A stretch of DNA of 64,000 bases from assembly GCF_006716085.1 (NCBI RefSeq), contig NZ_VFON01000001.1, forward strand, positions 372,001 to 436,000, given 5' to 3'. This document shows positions 24,342-34,500 of this stretch, in pieces. Source of the stretch: Leucobacter komagatae (lineage in GTDB: Bacteria > Actinomycetota > Actinomycetes > Actinomycetales > Microbacteriaceae). How positions within the stretch are numbered: position 1 is the first letter of the stretch; each line of letters begins with the position of its first letter. The position numbers were made by a program, and so were the translations under genes. The notes beneath the pieces were generated by a model. It was given only the letters and a program-made list of their open reading frames with translations, had not been told where the DNA came from and searched no databases.

Positions 24342-26058
24342 ATTCATGCCTGGCGGCACAGCGGCCGCCACGCCGCAGGCACACGCCGAGCCCCTCGTGC
24401 AGGTTTCCGGCCTGACCGTCGGCTTCGCAACGGACCAGGGCGAGACCCAAGTGCTCCACGGGGTCGACCTCGACATCAAGCCAGGTGAGCGCGTCGCGAT
24501 CGTCGGAGAGTCGGGGTCGGGGAAGTCGACGGTCGCGGCAGCGATCATGGGCTTGCTCGCGGCGAACGGTCGAGTCACCGGAGGTTCGATCAAGCTCCGC
24601 GGTCTGGAGCTCACTGGGGCCACCGAACGTGAACTGCGAACGATCCGCGGCGAGCAGATCGGTCTCGTGCCGCAGGATCCGATGTCGAACCTCAACCCCA
24701 CGATGAAGGTCGGGGCGCAGATCGCCGACACGATCCGGGCGCACCCAACGAGCCACGGCGACCTGTCGCGCTCCGGGTTGCGCGCCAGGGTTACCGAGCT
24801 CATGTCGCTCGCGGGCATTCCCGACGCCGAGCGGCGCGCGAAGCAGTACCCGCACGAGTTCTCGGGCGGCATGCGCCAGCGCGTGCTCATCGCGATTGGG
24901 CTTGCCTGCAACCCCGACCTGCTCATCGCCGACGAGCCGACGTCTGCGCTCGACGTGACCGTGCAGCGCCAGATCCTCGACCACCTGCAGACCCTCATCG
25001 ACGCCGAGGGCATCGCGCTGCTCTTCATCACGCACGACCTTGGCCTTGCGGCCGACCGTGCCGATCGCGTCGTGGTGATGAAGCAGGGGCAGATCGTCGA
25101 GCAGGGCACGCCCGCCGAGATCCTGAAGTCGCCGCGCGAGGAGTACACGCGCCGGCTCGTTGCGGCAGCCCCGTCGCTCGTCGCTGTGCGCGATAGCGAC
25201 GCGGCGAAGGTGCAGGGGGAGGCGGCGGCTCAGGCCGAGGCGCGCGCGCACCTGCAGCTCGACACGGCGGCCGTGAACACCCCGCTGCTGCGGGTGAGCG
25301 GCCTCACCAAGGAGTTCAAGATCCGTGGCGGCGGAGGGATCCTGCGCGCGGTCGATAACATCTCATTCGATGTCGCGGCGGGAACGACAACCGCGATCGT
25401 CGGCGAGTCGGGATCGGGAAAGACGACGCTCTCACGGATGGTGCTCGGGCTTGAATCGCCGACGTCGGGGACCGTGCTGCTCGGGGGCGAGGACATCGCG
25501 GCCTCGCGGGGAGCGCGGCTGCGTGCGGCGCGCCGGCGGATGCAGCCGGTGTTTCAGGATCCGTTTGGGTCGCTCGACCCGAGCTACTCGATCGAGCGAC
25601 TGATCGATGAGCCGCTGCGGATCTTTGGCGTCGGCGATCGAGCCTCACGTCGGGCCCGCGTCGCGGAGCTCCTCGATCAGGTGTCGCTGCCGCGCGCGGT
25701 CGCCCAGCGTCGACCGGGCCAGCTCTCGGGAGGCCAGCGCCAGCGCGTCGCGATCGCCCGCGCGCTTGCGATCAACCCCCAGCTCGTCGTGTGCGACGAG
25801 GCCGTTTCGGCGCTCGACGTGCTCGTGCAGGACCAGATTCTCGCGTTGCTCGCGGAGCTACAGTCGGAGCTCGGGCTCACCTACCTGTTCATCACCCACG
25901 ACCTTGCCGTGGTGAGGCAGATCGCGCACCAAGTGCTCGTTATGAAACAGGGGGCGGTCGTCGAATCAGGCTCCGTTGATACTATTTTCGAAACGCCGGC
26001 GACCGACTACACCGCGCAGCTCCTCGAATCTATTCCGGGAGCGGCGTTCTTCGCCTAA
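24325..26058 (+). CDS. ABC importer ATPase with two fused nucleotide-binding domains (DppD-DppF/GsiA type)
   Basis: 577 residues. Domain 1: Walker A AIVGESGSGKSTVA, signature EFSGGMRQRVLIAI, Walker B LLIADEPTSALD. Domain 2: AIVGESGSGKTTLSRM, QLSGGQRQRVAIAR, LVVCDEAVSALD (Ala replaces the usual Pro after the catalytic Glu). QDPMSNLNP and QDPFGSLDP are the Q loops. One chain serves both ATPase sites, as in GsiA. The ATG at 24325 with AGGAG upstream overlaps the end of the preceding gene by 17 bp. Confidence 0.94.
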   Translation: MQQDAKFMPGGTAAATPQAHAEPLVQVSGLTVGFATDQGETQVLHGVDLDIKPGERVAIVGESGSGKSTVAAAIMGLLAANGRVTGGSIKLRGLELTGATERELRTIRGEQIGLVPQDPMSNLNPTMKVGAQIADTIRAHPTSHGDLSRSGLRARVTELMSLAGIPDAERRAKQYPHEFSGGMRQRVLIAIGLACNPDLLIADEPTSALDVTVQRQILDHLQTLIDAEGIALLFITHDLGLAADRADRVVVMKQGQIVEQGTPAEILKSPREEYTRRLVAAAPSLVAVRDSDAAKVQGEAAAQAEARAHLQLDTAAVNTPLLRVSGLTKEFKIRGGGGILRAVDNISFDVAAGTTTAIVGESGSGKTTLSRMVLGLESPTSGTVLLGGEDIAASRGARLRAARRRMQPVFQDPFGSLDPSYSIERLIDEPLRIFGVGDRASRRARVAELLDQVSLPRAVAQRRPGQLSGGQRQRVAIARALAINPQLVVCDEAVSALDVLVQDQILALLAELQSELGLTYLFITHDLAVVRQIAHQVLVMKQGAVVESGSVDTIFETPATDYTAQLLESIPGAAFFA

Positions 26059-26069
26059 GCAGCAGTACC

Positions 26070-26110
26070 TGCGGTGTGCCGGGTCGCGACCCGTGAACCG
26101 GCACACCGCA
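26070..26110 (+). terminator. 13-bp hairpin between the importer operon and its GntR gene
   Basis: TGCGGTGTGCCGG (26070-26082) and CCGGCACACCGCA (26098-26110) pair perfectly around a 15-nt loop that itself contains GTCGCGAC. There is no T tract, and it ends 8 nt before the AGGAG of the GntR gene. It may trim read-through into the regulator or protect the operon mRNA 3' end. Confidence 0.5.
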
Positions 26111-26127
26111 GACGATGAGGAGTGCAC

Positions 26128-26814
26128 GTGGTTGTGAGCAACGTAGAACGGATTCGCAGCGTGCTCCGTGAACGCATCGTCATGGGGGACCTCACCGCTG
26201 GCACCCACCTCAACGAGATCGCCCTGAGCCGTGAGTTCGGCGTGAGCCGAGTCCCCGTGCGAGAGGCGATTCGGGCGCTCGAGTCCGAGGGGCTCGTCGA
26301 CTCGAAGCTCTACTTCGGGTCGCGGGTGACTGCGTTACCCGCCGAAGACGCGGCCGATCTGTTTGATATCCGCGAGGAGATCGAGCGCGCGACAGCTCGG
26401 AAAGCGGCGCGACGCGCACCAGCCCTGCGCGAGGCAGCAGACGAAGACTGGGCAGCGATTCGCGCGGAGATCACCGAGATCCTCGCGGAGGGCGACGCGG
26501 CGCTCGCGGAGAAGCGCCTTGACCTGCTCGTTGGGCTGAACATGCGCTTCCATCAGGCCGTCGCGGGGCTCGCGGGGAGTAGCGTGCTCTCGGCACTGCT
26601 CGTCACCATCGCGGGCTCAATTGAGCGGCTCTATAAGGCAGACGCCCCGCAACGGTCGAAGACCTCGTGGCCCGAGCACCACACCATCATCGAGGCGATC
26701 GACGCGGGCGACGTCGATGCCGCAGGCAACGCCATGGCGGGCCACGTACGTCGATCCAAGCGGAGCTACTTCCGCGGGCTCCCGAAAGAGGCTGTCGCCC
26801 CTTCCGAGGCATAG
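26128..26814 (+). CDS. GntR-family regulator, FadR/FCD subfamily
   Basis: 228 residues. Winged helix in the first 75 residues (RIRSVLRERIVMGDLTAGTHLNEIALSREFGVSRVPVREAIRALESEGLV) followed by an FCD ligand domain, in which the metal/ligand histidines can be traced in MRFHQAVAGLAGS and EHHTIIEAIDAGD. GTG 26128 is preferred because AGGAG lies 5 nt upstream. It most likely represses the importer operon through the TGTATACA sites at 18852 and 18885; the effector would be the transported peptide or a breakdown product. Confidence 0.93.
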   Translation: MVVSNVERIRSVLRERIVMGDLTAGTHLNEIALSREFGVSRVPVREAIRALESEGLVDSKLYFGSRVTALPAEDAADLFDIREEIERATARKAARRAPALREAADEDWAAIRAEITEILAEGDAALAEKRLDLLVGLNMRFHQAVAGLAGSSVLSALLVTIAGSIERLYKADAPQRSKTSWPEHHTIIEAIDAGDVDAAGNAMAGHVRRSKRSYFRGLPKEAVAPSEA

Positions 26815-26830
26815 CGCTGCTGGGGGACGT

Positions 26831-26859
26831 GGCTGCCGGAGATACGGCTGCCGGAGATA
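26831..26859 (+). repeat. two 14-bp direct repeats
   Basis: GGCTGCCGGAGATA at 26831-26844 and 26846-26859, 15-bp period, in the gap after the GntR gene. No function visible. Confidence 0.7.
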
Positions 26860-26950
26860 GCGCTCCCGAGGTGAATGTCGGCGGTCGCGCCTAGCCTGTC
26901 CGCATCAGCGGAACCCCGCTGTCAGCGTTGACAACACGGGAGGGTGCACG

Positions 26951-27841
26951 ATGGACGACACCAAAAGTACTGACGGCCGCGGCGTGAGCGCCGATTCGAC
27001 GGGCGAAGTGATTCTCTACCACGCGGCCGATGGCTCGCCCGCCATCGAAGTGCGGCTTGAGCATGACTCGGTGTGGCTGAGCCAGCAGCAGATTGCTGAG
27101 CTGTTTGGCACGACCCGTGAGAGTATGCACCATGCACCTTCGTGGGGTGTATCGCGAGGGTGAACTGGCTGAGTCGGCAACCTGTAAGGAATCCTTACAG
27201 GTTCGAATTGAGGGCAACCGCCAGGTTCGACGCAAGACCCTGACCTACAACCTCGACGCAATCATCTCCGTGGGCTACCGGGTCAAGAGCAAGGTGGCAA
27301 CGCAGTTCAGAATCTGGGCGACCGCCCGGCTCCGTGACTATCTCGTGCGCGGGTATGCCCTCAACGAGCAACGGCTCGAGCAGCTCGGCGTCGTCGTCAA
27401 GGTGCTGAGCCGGTCTGACGACGAACTTGTCGCAGGGGTCGCCGACGTGTTGGCCGGGTATCTCCCGGGGGTCGGCAGGTGGCCGCGGAGTTTCCGGCAG
27501 ACACCCTGCTGGGCCGGGAACGCGGTGATGCGCTTGAGGCGACAGTCGCAACGATCTACCAGGGATTCGCCGGGCACGAGCTGTACCCAACAGTTGAGGA
27601 GAAAGCGGCGAACCTGCTCTATCTGGTCGTGAAGGACCACCCGCTCGCCGACGGCAACAAACGCAGCGCTACGGCGCTCTTCGTGACCTTTCTCGCCCGG
27701 AACGGGCTCCTCAACGACGGCTTCGGAAGGCCTCGCATCGGCAACAAGGCGCTTGCTGCCACGACCCTGATGATCGCGATGAGTGACCCGGGAGAGAAAG
27801 ACCTCATGATCGCGCTGCTCGTGCGAATGCTGGCCGATTGA
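26951..27841 (+). pseudogene. frameshifted RhuM/Fic-DOC family gene
   Basis: Three pieces of one RhuM-type protein lie in changing frames. The N-terminus (26951 to about 27130) has GEVILYHAADGSPAIEVRLE and VWLSQQQIAELFGTTRES; the next part (about 27130-27470, other frame) has HLRGVYREGELAES and YNLDAIISVGYRVKSK; the C-terminus (27479-27841, first frame again) carries the Fic/DOC end with HPLADGNKRSATALFV. The segment normally joining the RhuM and Fic parts is much shorter than usual, so there is also a deletion. Two frame changes plus a deletion argue for real decay, not one sequencing error. GGAGG precedes the first ATG. Confidence 0.85.
27179..27203. repeat. 25-bp near-perfect palindrome inside the RhuM remnant
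   Basis: AACCTGTAAGGA and TCCTTACAGGTT are exact reverse complements separated by a single A. It lies in the second segment of the pseudogene, near the start of its shifted frame. Confidence 0.85.
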
Positions 27842-27937
27842 TCAGGGGAGCCCATGCGACACCCGCGACAGGTAACTTGGAGTCGGTGGCCTGAGTACCC
27901 GTAGCCCCAACGAGAGTTTCCCTGGAGGAGAGCGAGC

Positions 27938-29116
27938 ATGGCGTTTGACACGAAAGCGGTCGTCGCGGCGGCCGCGGCGCAACTTGTCGAAGCGGTGCGC
28001 TCCGTCCACGAGCAGTACCCGACCGAGGCAATCTACGGCGCCATGTTTCACGAGTTCTACGGCGATGGCACGGTGATCTATTGGCCGATGGTCACCGTCG
28101 GTACCGAGGAAACACTCGCCGCGGTCGTCGCCGACTACACCGCGCAGTCGGGCGCTGAAGAGGGGCTCTCCGAGTCGCTCCGTTGGTCTGGGCCCGACCT
28201 CACACACGGGTTCGACCCGACCCCGGAGCTGCAGGCCCGTGCTGATGCGGTACAGGCGTCGGCGGGTGCCGGGAGTGCCCAGTGGGAGAACCAGTACGAT
28301 CGCTGGCTGCGCTGCTTCCCCAAGGCCGCGAAACAGGCCATGAAGCAGCTCGTCGCAGAGGGAACCGTGTCGAAATCGTTCGTGGCGGTTGCCGCAGACG
28401 AGGCGGGCGAGCTCATCCCGCTGAGCCTCACGAAGTCGCAGCTCGTCGCGCACTTCCCTGAGTACGACGACGCCGAGCGTGAGCGCCGCCGCCTCGCAGC
28501 TCTCCCCGTCGAGGAGCGCGTCGCAGAACTCCTCACCGAGGCGGTTGCGCCCCGGTATCAAGGGCCACTGATCGGAGAGCACGAGGGCCTGCTCGTCGGC
28601 TGCGGCACAGCGGCGATCCCCGCGCTCGCGAGCGTCGTACGACACGAGACGCTCGCCCGCGGTGATGTCGTCGCCGCGCGGCTCCTCGCGGAGATCAACG
28701 TTGATACACCCGAGGTGATCGAGGCGCTTGACTGGCTCATGCGTTCGAAGAAAGCGCAACAGAACTCCCGCGCCTGGGCGGCGAGCGCCCTCGCGCGGCT
28801 CGGCCGATCAGACCTGATCCTCACCCGCGTCTCCGAGCTGCCCGTCGACGTCGCCGTGCGAGGCCTCGCCGACCCGCTGAGCTCGTTTCGCGACCGCGGT
28901 GCTCACCGCCCGCTCGATTACGCGCCGATTGAGCGTGCGCTCGAACGCCACCCCGAGCTCGAGGCGGTGTTCGAAGAGGAGCTGCGCCCGGGTAGCGGCT
29001 ACTGCGCGCTCGCGTCCGACGAAATTCCCACCGCGCGCGCCGCGCTCGCATCCCGGTGGGAGATTGTGCGCACACACGCCCGAGTCGTGCTCGAGGACGC
29101 CGGCGCCTCGGCGTGA
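27938..29116 (+). CDS. HEAT-like repeat protein of unknown function
   Basis: 392 residues, no signal peptide or membrane helix. The N-terminal ~100 residues (SVHEQYPTEAIYGAMFHEF, GTVIYWPMVTVGTEE) resemble DUF4303-type cytosolic domains; the middle and end are helical with HEAT-like units (IPALASVVRHETLARGDVVAARLLAEI, SRAWAASALARLG). The family call is tentative. GGAGGAG precedes the ATG. It sits 58 bp upstream of jetA on the same strand, but jetA has its own -10, so membership of the defence operon is unproven. Confidence 0.7.
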   Translation: MAFDTKAVVAAAAAQLVEAVRSVHEQYPTEAIYGAMFHEFYGDGTVIYWPMVTVGTEETLAAVVADYTAQSGAEEGLSESLRWSGPDLTHGFDPTPELQARADAVQASAGAGSAQWENQYDRWLRCFPKAAKQAMKQLVAEGTVSKSFVAVAADEAGELIPLSLTKSQLVAHFPEYDDAERERRRLAALPVEERVAELLTEAVAPRYQGPLIGEHEGLLVGCGTAAIPALASVVRHETLARGDVVAARLLAEINVDTPEVIEALDWLMRSKKAQQNSRAWAASALARLGRSDLILTRVSELPVDVAVRGLADPLSSFRDRGAHRPLDYAPIERALERHPELEAVFEEELRPGSGYCALASDEIPTARAALASRWEIVRTHARVVLEDAGASA

Positions 29117-29162
29117 CACCGCCGCGCTGCTGCTCGTGTCCGTGGCGCCTCGCTCGCGGCGG

Positions 29163-29168
29163 TATCCT
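29163..29168 (+). promoter_or_regulatory. -10 box of the jet operon
   Basis: TATCCT ends 6 nt before the GTG at 29175: leaderless promoter for jetA-jetB-jetC. Confidence 0.55.
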
Positions 29169-29174
29169 TGGTAA

Positions 29175-30740
29175 GTGACAAGCTCTCGTTCAGAAACCGC
29201 CTACCAGCGCGCGCTGGCAGCGTTCAAGAACCCGACGCTCGACCTGCTGCACGGTCGCTACGCTCCCTTCGTGGTCTCGGTGCTCTCGGGGATGTTTACC
29301 GCCGAACGCCACTCCGTGCCGATTTCTGACGCCCACATCGAGGTCGGCAACTTCGTCGACGAGCTTCGCGCGGCAGGGTACGACCGTGACGAGCGGCGGT
29401 TGCCGAGCGGTTCGGGCCGTGATATTTGCCGGTACTGGGCCCGCGTCGGGTGGCTCGTCCCACAGATTCAGGACGGTGTCGAGCTGTACCGACTCTCAGC
29501 GCAGGCCGTCGGCGCGCTCGAGATCGCCGGCCGCGCCGGTGGCGGGCGAGCAAAGGTATCGCGCTCGCGCGTGCGCACGCTGCTCGAATCCGTCGAGCAG
29601 CTGACGCTGAGCGCGGAGACGGATCCGGCGAAGCGCATCGAACGGCTGCTCGCCGAACGCGCCGAGATCGACGCCGAGCTCGCTCGCCTCGACGGCGACG
29701 ACGACTTTGACCCCATCGACGACGAGCAGTTGCTCGAAGACACGGAGAACGTGCTGCACCTCTCGCGCGAGCTCCCGGCCGACTTCGTTCGGGTCGCAGA
29801 GTCGATCAACGCGATGCAGCGCGACGTCATCGCCGAGCTGCGCCGCGACGAGCGCCCGACGGGCGACGTGCTGCGGGAGTACCTGCGGCGGGGCGAGCAC
29901 GTGATGGATGCGACCCCTGAGGGCCGCGCCTTTTCCGGCGCGCTCAAGCTCATCGGCGACCCCGAACATATTGACCAGCTCACTGAGCAGCTCCAGTCGA
30001 TCCTTGGCCGACCCTTCGCCCGGCTGATGACCGCCGAGCAGCGAGGCGACCTCCGCGCGATCGCGAAGCGGGTCGAACAGGGCGTCGAAGAGGTGCTGAC
30101 CGCCCAGCGGCGGGCCTCGCACATCATTACGACCCAGGTGCGCACGCACGACCCGATCCGCGACCGCGAGGTCGACGGGCTCTTGCGCAGCGTCATGGCC
30201 GGCTTGCAAGCCTGGGTGCCCGAATCGAACGCGCGCGACCGCGTCGAGCCGCTGCGGGCGCTGCCGACGGCAGGGATCCACCACCTCCGCCAAACCGTGA
30301 GCGACCCGCGGCCCCCGAACCTGCCCGCCCCGCTGCGCGACGCGGACGAGGCCGCGAGTGCGGCGGAGTTCGTCGACGCTGACACGCGGGCGTGGGGCGG
30401 CCCGAAGTACGTCGAGCTGGAGGCATACGTCGCACGGATCGAGGGCGAGGCCTTTGACCTTGCCGAGGCGTTCGAGGGCATCGACGACGTCGAGACCCGG
30501 AGGCCGGCTGACTTGCTCGGTCTGCTTGAACTCGCGCACCGGCGCGGGATGAGCGAGGGCGACGGCGTATCGGTTGTCGAAGCGACGCGCCCCGATGGCA
30601 CGACCCGACGGTTCGCGTTCGGCGCAGTGACGGCTCGTGCTGGCGTCGCCGGCGACACCCGTGGCGCCGACGAAACGGCACCTATTGATTCATCGGCCGC
30701 GCAATCCGCGGCCACAGTTGGAGCACATGCAAGTGAGTGA
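29175..30740 (+). CDS. jetA: Wadjet/Mks system kleisin subunit JetA (DUF3375, MksF-like)
   Basis: 521 residues. Begins [32 protein letters not shown], with [19 protein letters not shown] about 55 residues later, the DUF3375 N-terminus. A helical, charged middle region ([38 protein letters not shown]) and [13 protein letters not shown] follow. In Wadjet complexes this kleisin bridges the two JetC heads. Residues after about 490 are low-complexity. The 3' end overlaps the start of jetB by 14 bp. Confidence 0.9.
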   Translation: MTSSRSETAYQRALAAFKNPTLDLLHGRYAPFVVSVLSGMFTAERHSVPISDAHIEVGNFVDELRAAGYDRDERRLPSGSGRDICRYWARVGWLVPQIQDGVELYRLSAQAVGALEIAGRAGGGRAKVSRSRVRTLLESVEQLTLSAETDPAKRIERLLAERAEIDAELARLDGDDDFDPIDDEQLLEDTENVLHLSRELPADFVRVAESINAMQRDVIAELRRDERPTGDVLREYLRRGEHVMDATPEGRAFSGALKLIGDPEHIDQLTEQLQSILGRPFARLMTAEQRGDLRAIAKRVEQGVEEVLTAQRRASHIITTQVRTHDPIRDREVDGLLRSVMAGLQAWVPESNARDRVEPLRALPTAGIHHLRQTVSDPRPPNLPAPLRDADEAASAAEFVDADTRAWGGPKYVELEAYVARIEGEAFDLAEAFEGIDDVETRRPADLLGLLELAHRRGMSEGDGVSVVEATRPDGTTRRFAFGAVTARAGVAGDTRGADETAPIDSSAAQSAATVGAHASE

Positions 30741-31500
30741 GATGGCAGAGACCGAGCAGGCAGCGACCGAGCAGTCAGCGCCGGAGGTAGCAGCGCCGGA
30801 GACGGCAGCGCCGGAGGCAGCAGCGCCGGTAGCCGAGACGCACGACGCCGACGGCGCCTTCGTCGGCGCCGCGCCGATGGAGCGCGACCCCGAGGAGTTC
30901 TTCGTCGGAGACCGGGGCGTGCTCGACCCCGCCGTGCGCCGCGTGCTCGTGCGCATTCTGCAGCGTCGCGTGGTCTTCGCGGATCGACACAAGGACGACT
31001 GGACGGTGCTGCTCGAGAACCAGCAGGTCATCGAGTCGCGACTGCACGATCTGTTCATCAGGCTCATCGTCGACCCCGATCGCGGGGTCGCCTACAAGCA
31101 GCAGGTTCGCTCTGAGGAGCTCGAGGTTCCCGTGCTGCTGCGTGATGAGGCGTACAACCGCGCCGAGACGCTCGTGCTCGTCTACCTGCGCACGGTGTAC
31201 CAGCGCGAGTCGACGGCGGGCGAGCCCTCCGTGCGCATCGACGTCGAAGAGATCGAGCAGACGGTGCTCAGCTACTTCGCCGACAGCGACGGCAACACGG
31301 CCGCCCGTCAGAAGACGATTGAGAAGGCGCTCAACCGCCTGCGCAATGAGGGCATCATCGACGAGGAGTCTGAGGGTAGGTACCTCGTGACCCCGCTCGT
31401 CGAGGTCGTGCTCAGCGCAGACAGGCTCGGCGAGCTGCAGCGGTGGCTGAAGGAGCAGGTGGTTGACGCCGCCATGAAGAACGAGGATCCCGCATCATGA
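30727..31500 (+). CDS. jetB: Wadjet/Mks system KITE subunit JetB (DUF4194, MksE-like)
   Basis: 257 residues from ATG 30727 (GGAG 4 nt upstream; ATG 30742 also possible). The first ~45 residues are a low-complexity Ala-Pro-Glu segment made of a 5-residue repeat. The conserved DUF4194 part follows: [55 protein letters not shown] and [15 protein letters not shown], two winged-helix domains. It should bind the kleisin. ATGA overlap with jetC. Confidence 0.9.
   Translation: MQVSEMAETEQAATEQSAPEVAAPETAAPEAAAPVAETHDADGAFVGAAPMERDPEEFFVGDRGVLDPAVRRVLVRILQRRVVFADRHKDDWTVLLENQQVIESRLHDLFIRLIVDPDRGVAYKQQVRSEELEVPVLLRDEAYNRAETLVLVYLRTVYQRESTAGEPSVRIDVEEIEQTVLSYFADSDGNTAARQKTIEKALNRLRNEGIIDEESEGRYLVTPLVEVVLSADRLGELQRWLKEQVVDAAMKNEDPAS
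30778..30834 (+). repeat. 15-bp in-frame tandem repeat in jetB
   Basis: GCGCCGGAG-plus-6-nt units start at 30778, 30793 and 30808, with a partial fourth at 30823. They encode Ala-Pro-Glu-X-Ala. Copy-number change would alter only linker length, not frame. Confidence 0.8.
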
Positions 31501-34500
31501 CCATGCTCGACACACTCTTTGGGCTGATTCCCGCTGCCTCCCGCGGTCAGCAATGGGTCGCAGACGAGTTGCAGCTCGTGAACTGGGGCGGCTACGACGG
31601 GGCGCACCGGGTGAAGTTCTCGCCTAACGCGACGCTGCTCTGTGGCGGCTCCGGCTCGGGGAAATCAACCCTTATGGACGCCTACATTGCGCTCATGATG
31701 CCGCACACGACGCCCTTCAACGGCGCCTCGAACGGGGGAGTTGCTGGCCGCTCGCGCGGTGAAGAACAGCGCAACATCCTCTCCTACGGTCGCGGCAAAC
31801 TCGACGAATCCCGCACCGACGAGGGCACCCGCGTGCGGGTGTTGCGCGGTGACGGCGAGGATACGTGGACGGCGATTGCCGCGACCTGGGAAGACCACGA
31901 CGGCTCAAAGTTCACCGCGCTGCGCGCCTGGTACATCCCAGCCTCGGCCCGCATCATCGAAGACACGGTGCGGGTGCGCGCAACCATCGACGGCCCGTTC
32001 GAGCTCGGCGACCTTGAATCGGCGGCGATCCAGCGCTTGAGCGATGCCGCCGTGCGTACCGCGGGGCTCGAAACCTATTCGACCGACAGGGAGTTCTCGG
32101 CGAAGATTCATTCGGTGCTCGGCATCGGGGCCTCTGGGGCAGGCGCGAAGGCGATGAGCCTGCTCGCTCGAATCCAGGCTGGCCAGCAGATCACGACGGT
32201 CGACGAACTGTACAAGCGCATGGTGCTTGAAGAGCCCGAGACGCTCGCAACTGCAGACGCCGTCGTCGAGCACTTCGACGAGCTTGAGGGTACTCGCATG
32301 CGGATGGTCACGGCGCAGCGCCAGGTGCGCGCCCTGCGCCCGATCCGCGATATGCGGGGCCGCATCGTCGCGGCGGCAGACCAGCTGCGCCTCATCGACG
32401 ACATCGGGCGCTTCGACGACCCCGACTCGCTGTCAGCCCTGTGGCGCACGGGGCGCCGCCTCGAACTGCTGCGCGCCGTCGAGGCTGAGCTGCAGCAGGA
32501 TAAGGCGGCGGCTGACACCGAGGTGCGCACGCAGCAGGCATTGGCGTCTGCCGCGGAGGCAGAGCGCGAAGGTCTCGTCGAGGTGCTCCGCAACTCCGGC
32601 GGCGACCAGATCGAGCGTGCCGAGCGCGACCTCTCGATCGTTGAAAAGCAGCTCGAGACCGTCACGGCGACGCGTCGGCGCTTCGACGAGGCCATCTCGC
32701 CCATCGGGGAGGAAGCGGCGACCGAGAGGCAGTTCCGCCAGCTCATCGCCCGCGCCCAGGCGGCGCTCGCCGACCCGCAGGCAAAGGCAGGCGTTCGTGA
32801 CGCCTACGCCGATGCCCGGGGCAAGACGAACGCGCTGCGCGAGCAGGTCTCCGACCTCGCAAAGGAGAGCGGCCGCGCCGAAGGGCTCAGAGGAAACATC
32901 CCCGGCCACCTCCACGAGGCGCGGGAGCTCCTCGCGAGCGCTGCCGGGATTCCGGTCGAAGATCTGCCGTTCGTCGGCGAGCTCATCGAGGTGCGCACGG
33001 AGTTCGAGCCCTGGCGGCAGGCGTTCAACCTTGCCCTCGGTGGCTTCGCGACGACGCTGCTCATTGACACAGCGAATCTCGGCAAGTTTCGGCAGGCGAT
33101 CAACGATGTGCGCCTGCCCATGCGGCTGCGCTACGAGGGCGCGCACACCGACCGCGGGTGGCACGCGCGGCTCGACCCCGCGCTGCTGCCCGGCAGGCTT
33201 GAATTCCGCGACACCCCGTTCACGGGCTGGTTGATGGACAGGCTCGAGGAGCAGTTCGGGTTCGTCTGCGTCGACACGGCGGCCGGGCTCTCGGAGCACC
33301 GCATGGCGCTGAGCATCAGCGGCCAGATGTCGCAGGGCACGCGCGGCGCGCACGGCGGGCACGGGCGGGCCAACGTGCTCGGGTTCTCGAACCAGCGCCG
33401 CCTCGACGAGCTCGCGGGCCAGGCCGGCGACCTGTCGGCGCGGCTGACCGCCGCGACGAAGGCGGAGAAGGAAGCCGCTGCGGCGCTCGACGCGCTCGAC
33501 GCGCGCTACGCCGCGTACGCGAAGATCAGCGACCTCACGTGGGATCAGGTCGACGTGGCGACGCTTGAGGAGCAGCGCGAGAAGTGGACGGCGCTCGTCG
33601 CCGAGCTTGTCTCGGGCAACCCGAAGCTTGAGCCACTCAAGGCGCAGATCGGTCAGCTCAAGCAGAAGCTCGCGGAGCTGCAGAAGGCGCTCGGTCGCGC
33701 CGAGGCCCGCCAGGAGAAGGTCGCCACAGACTGGGCGCACATCACCGACGAGGTCGACGAGGCGCAGCGCGCCGTTGACGACGCAGAGGACGCGGAGCGC
33801 ACGCTCGACCCACAGCAGCTCGCCTACCTCGACGATCGCTTCGACAACCCAGCGGGCGCGCCAGCGCGAAGCAAGCTTGAGGCCCTCGCGCGGTTCGACG
33901 CCGCGCTCGATACGGCATCGAAGCTGCTGCGGGAGGATCAGGCCGCCGCGCAGCTCACGCTCGAGGAACAGCGGCTGCACCTGAAGCGCGCGCTCGAGTC
34001 GTTCCTCGAGAGCTGGCCCAACCCGAACCTCCGCGCCGACCCCGACTCGTCGCTGAAGGACTTCGAGCGCATCCTCGCTGAGCTCGAGACGAGCGGCCTG
34101 CACGAGCTCGAGACCGAGTGGAAGCACAGCCTGCTGAAGCTCTCGGGCAACGACCTCACCAACCTCGACTCGATGCTCAGCCGCGCGTTGCGCGAGATCA
34201 AGGAGCGGATCGAGCCGATCAACCGCATCATGCAAGACCTGCCGTTCTACGACGACAACCACCGGCTGCAGATCACGCCGCGCGAGAACCAGTCGGAGGC
34301 GCGCCGCCGCTTCCGGGCCGAGCTGCGCGAGGTGCGTTCGCTCATCAGCGACGCGAAAACGGATGAGGATCGCGAGCAGGCGTACGAGCGGATGAAGAAG
34401 TTCATCGGGCGCATCAGGCGTACCGCGCCCGACTTCGCCGAGCTCGTTGACGTGCGCAACCACGTGCGCGTGAGCGCTGAGAAGGTTGACGCCGTCACGA

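Noticed and set aside
26928..26933. Perfect TTGACA as a -35 box for the RhuM remnant.
   Set aside because: It is only 18 nt from the ATG and no -10 follows at proper spacing.
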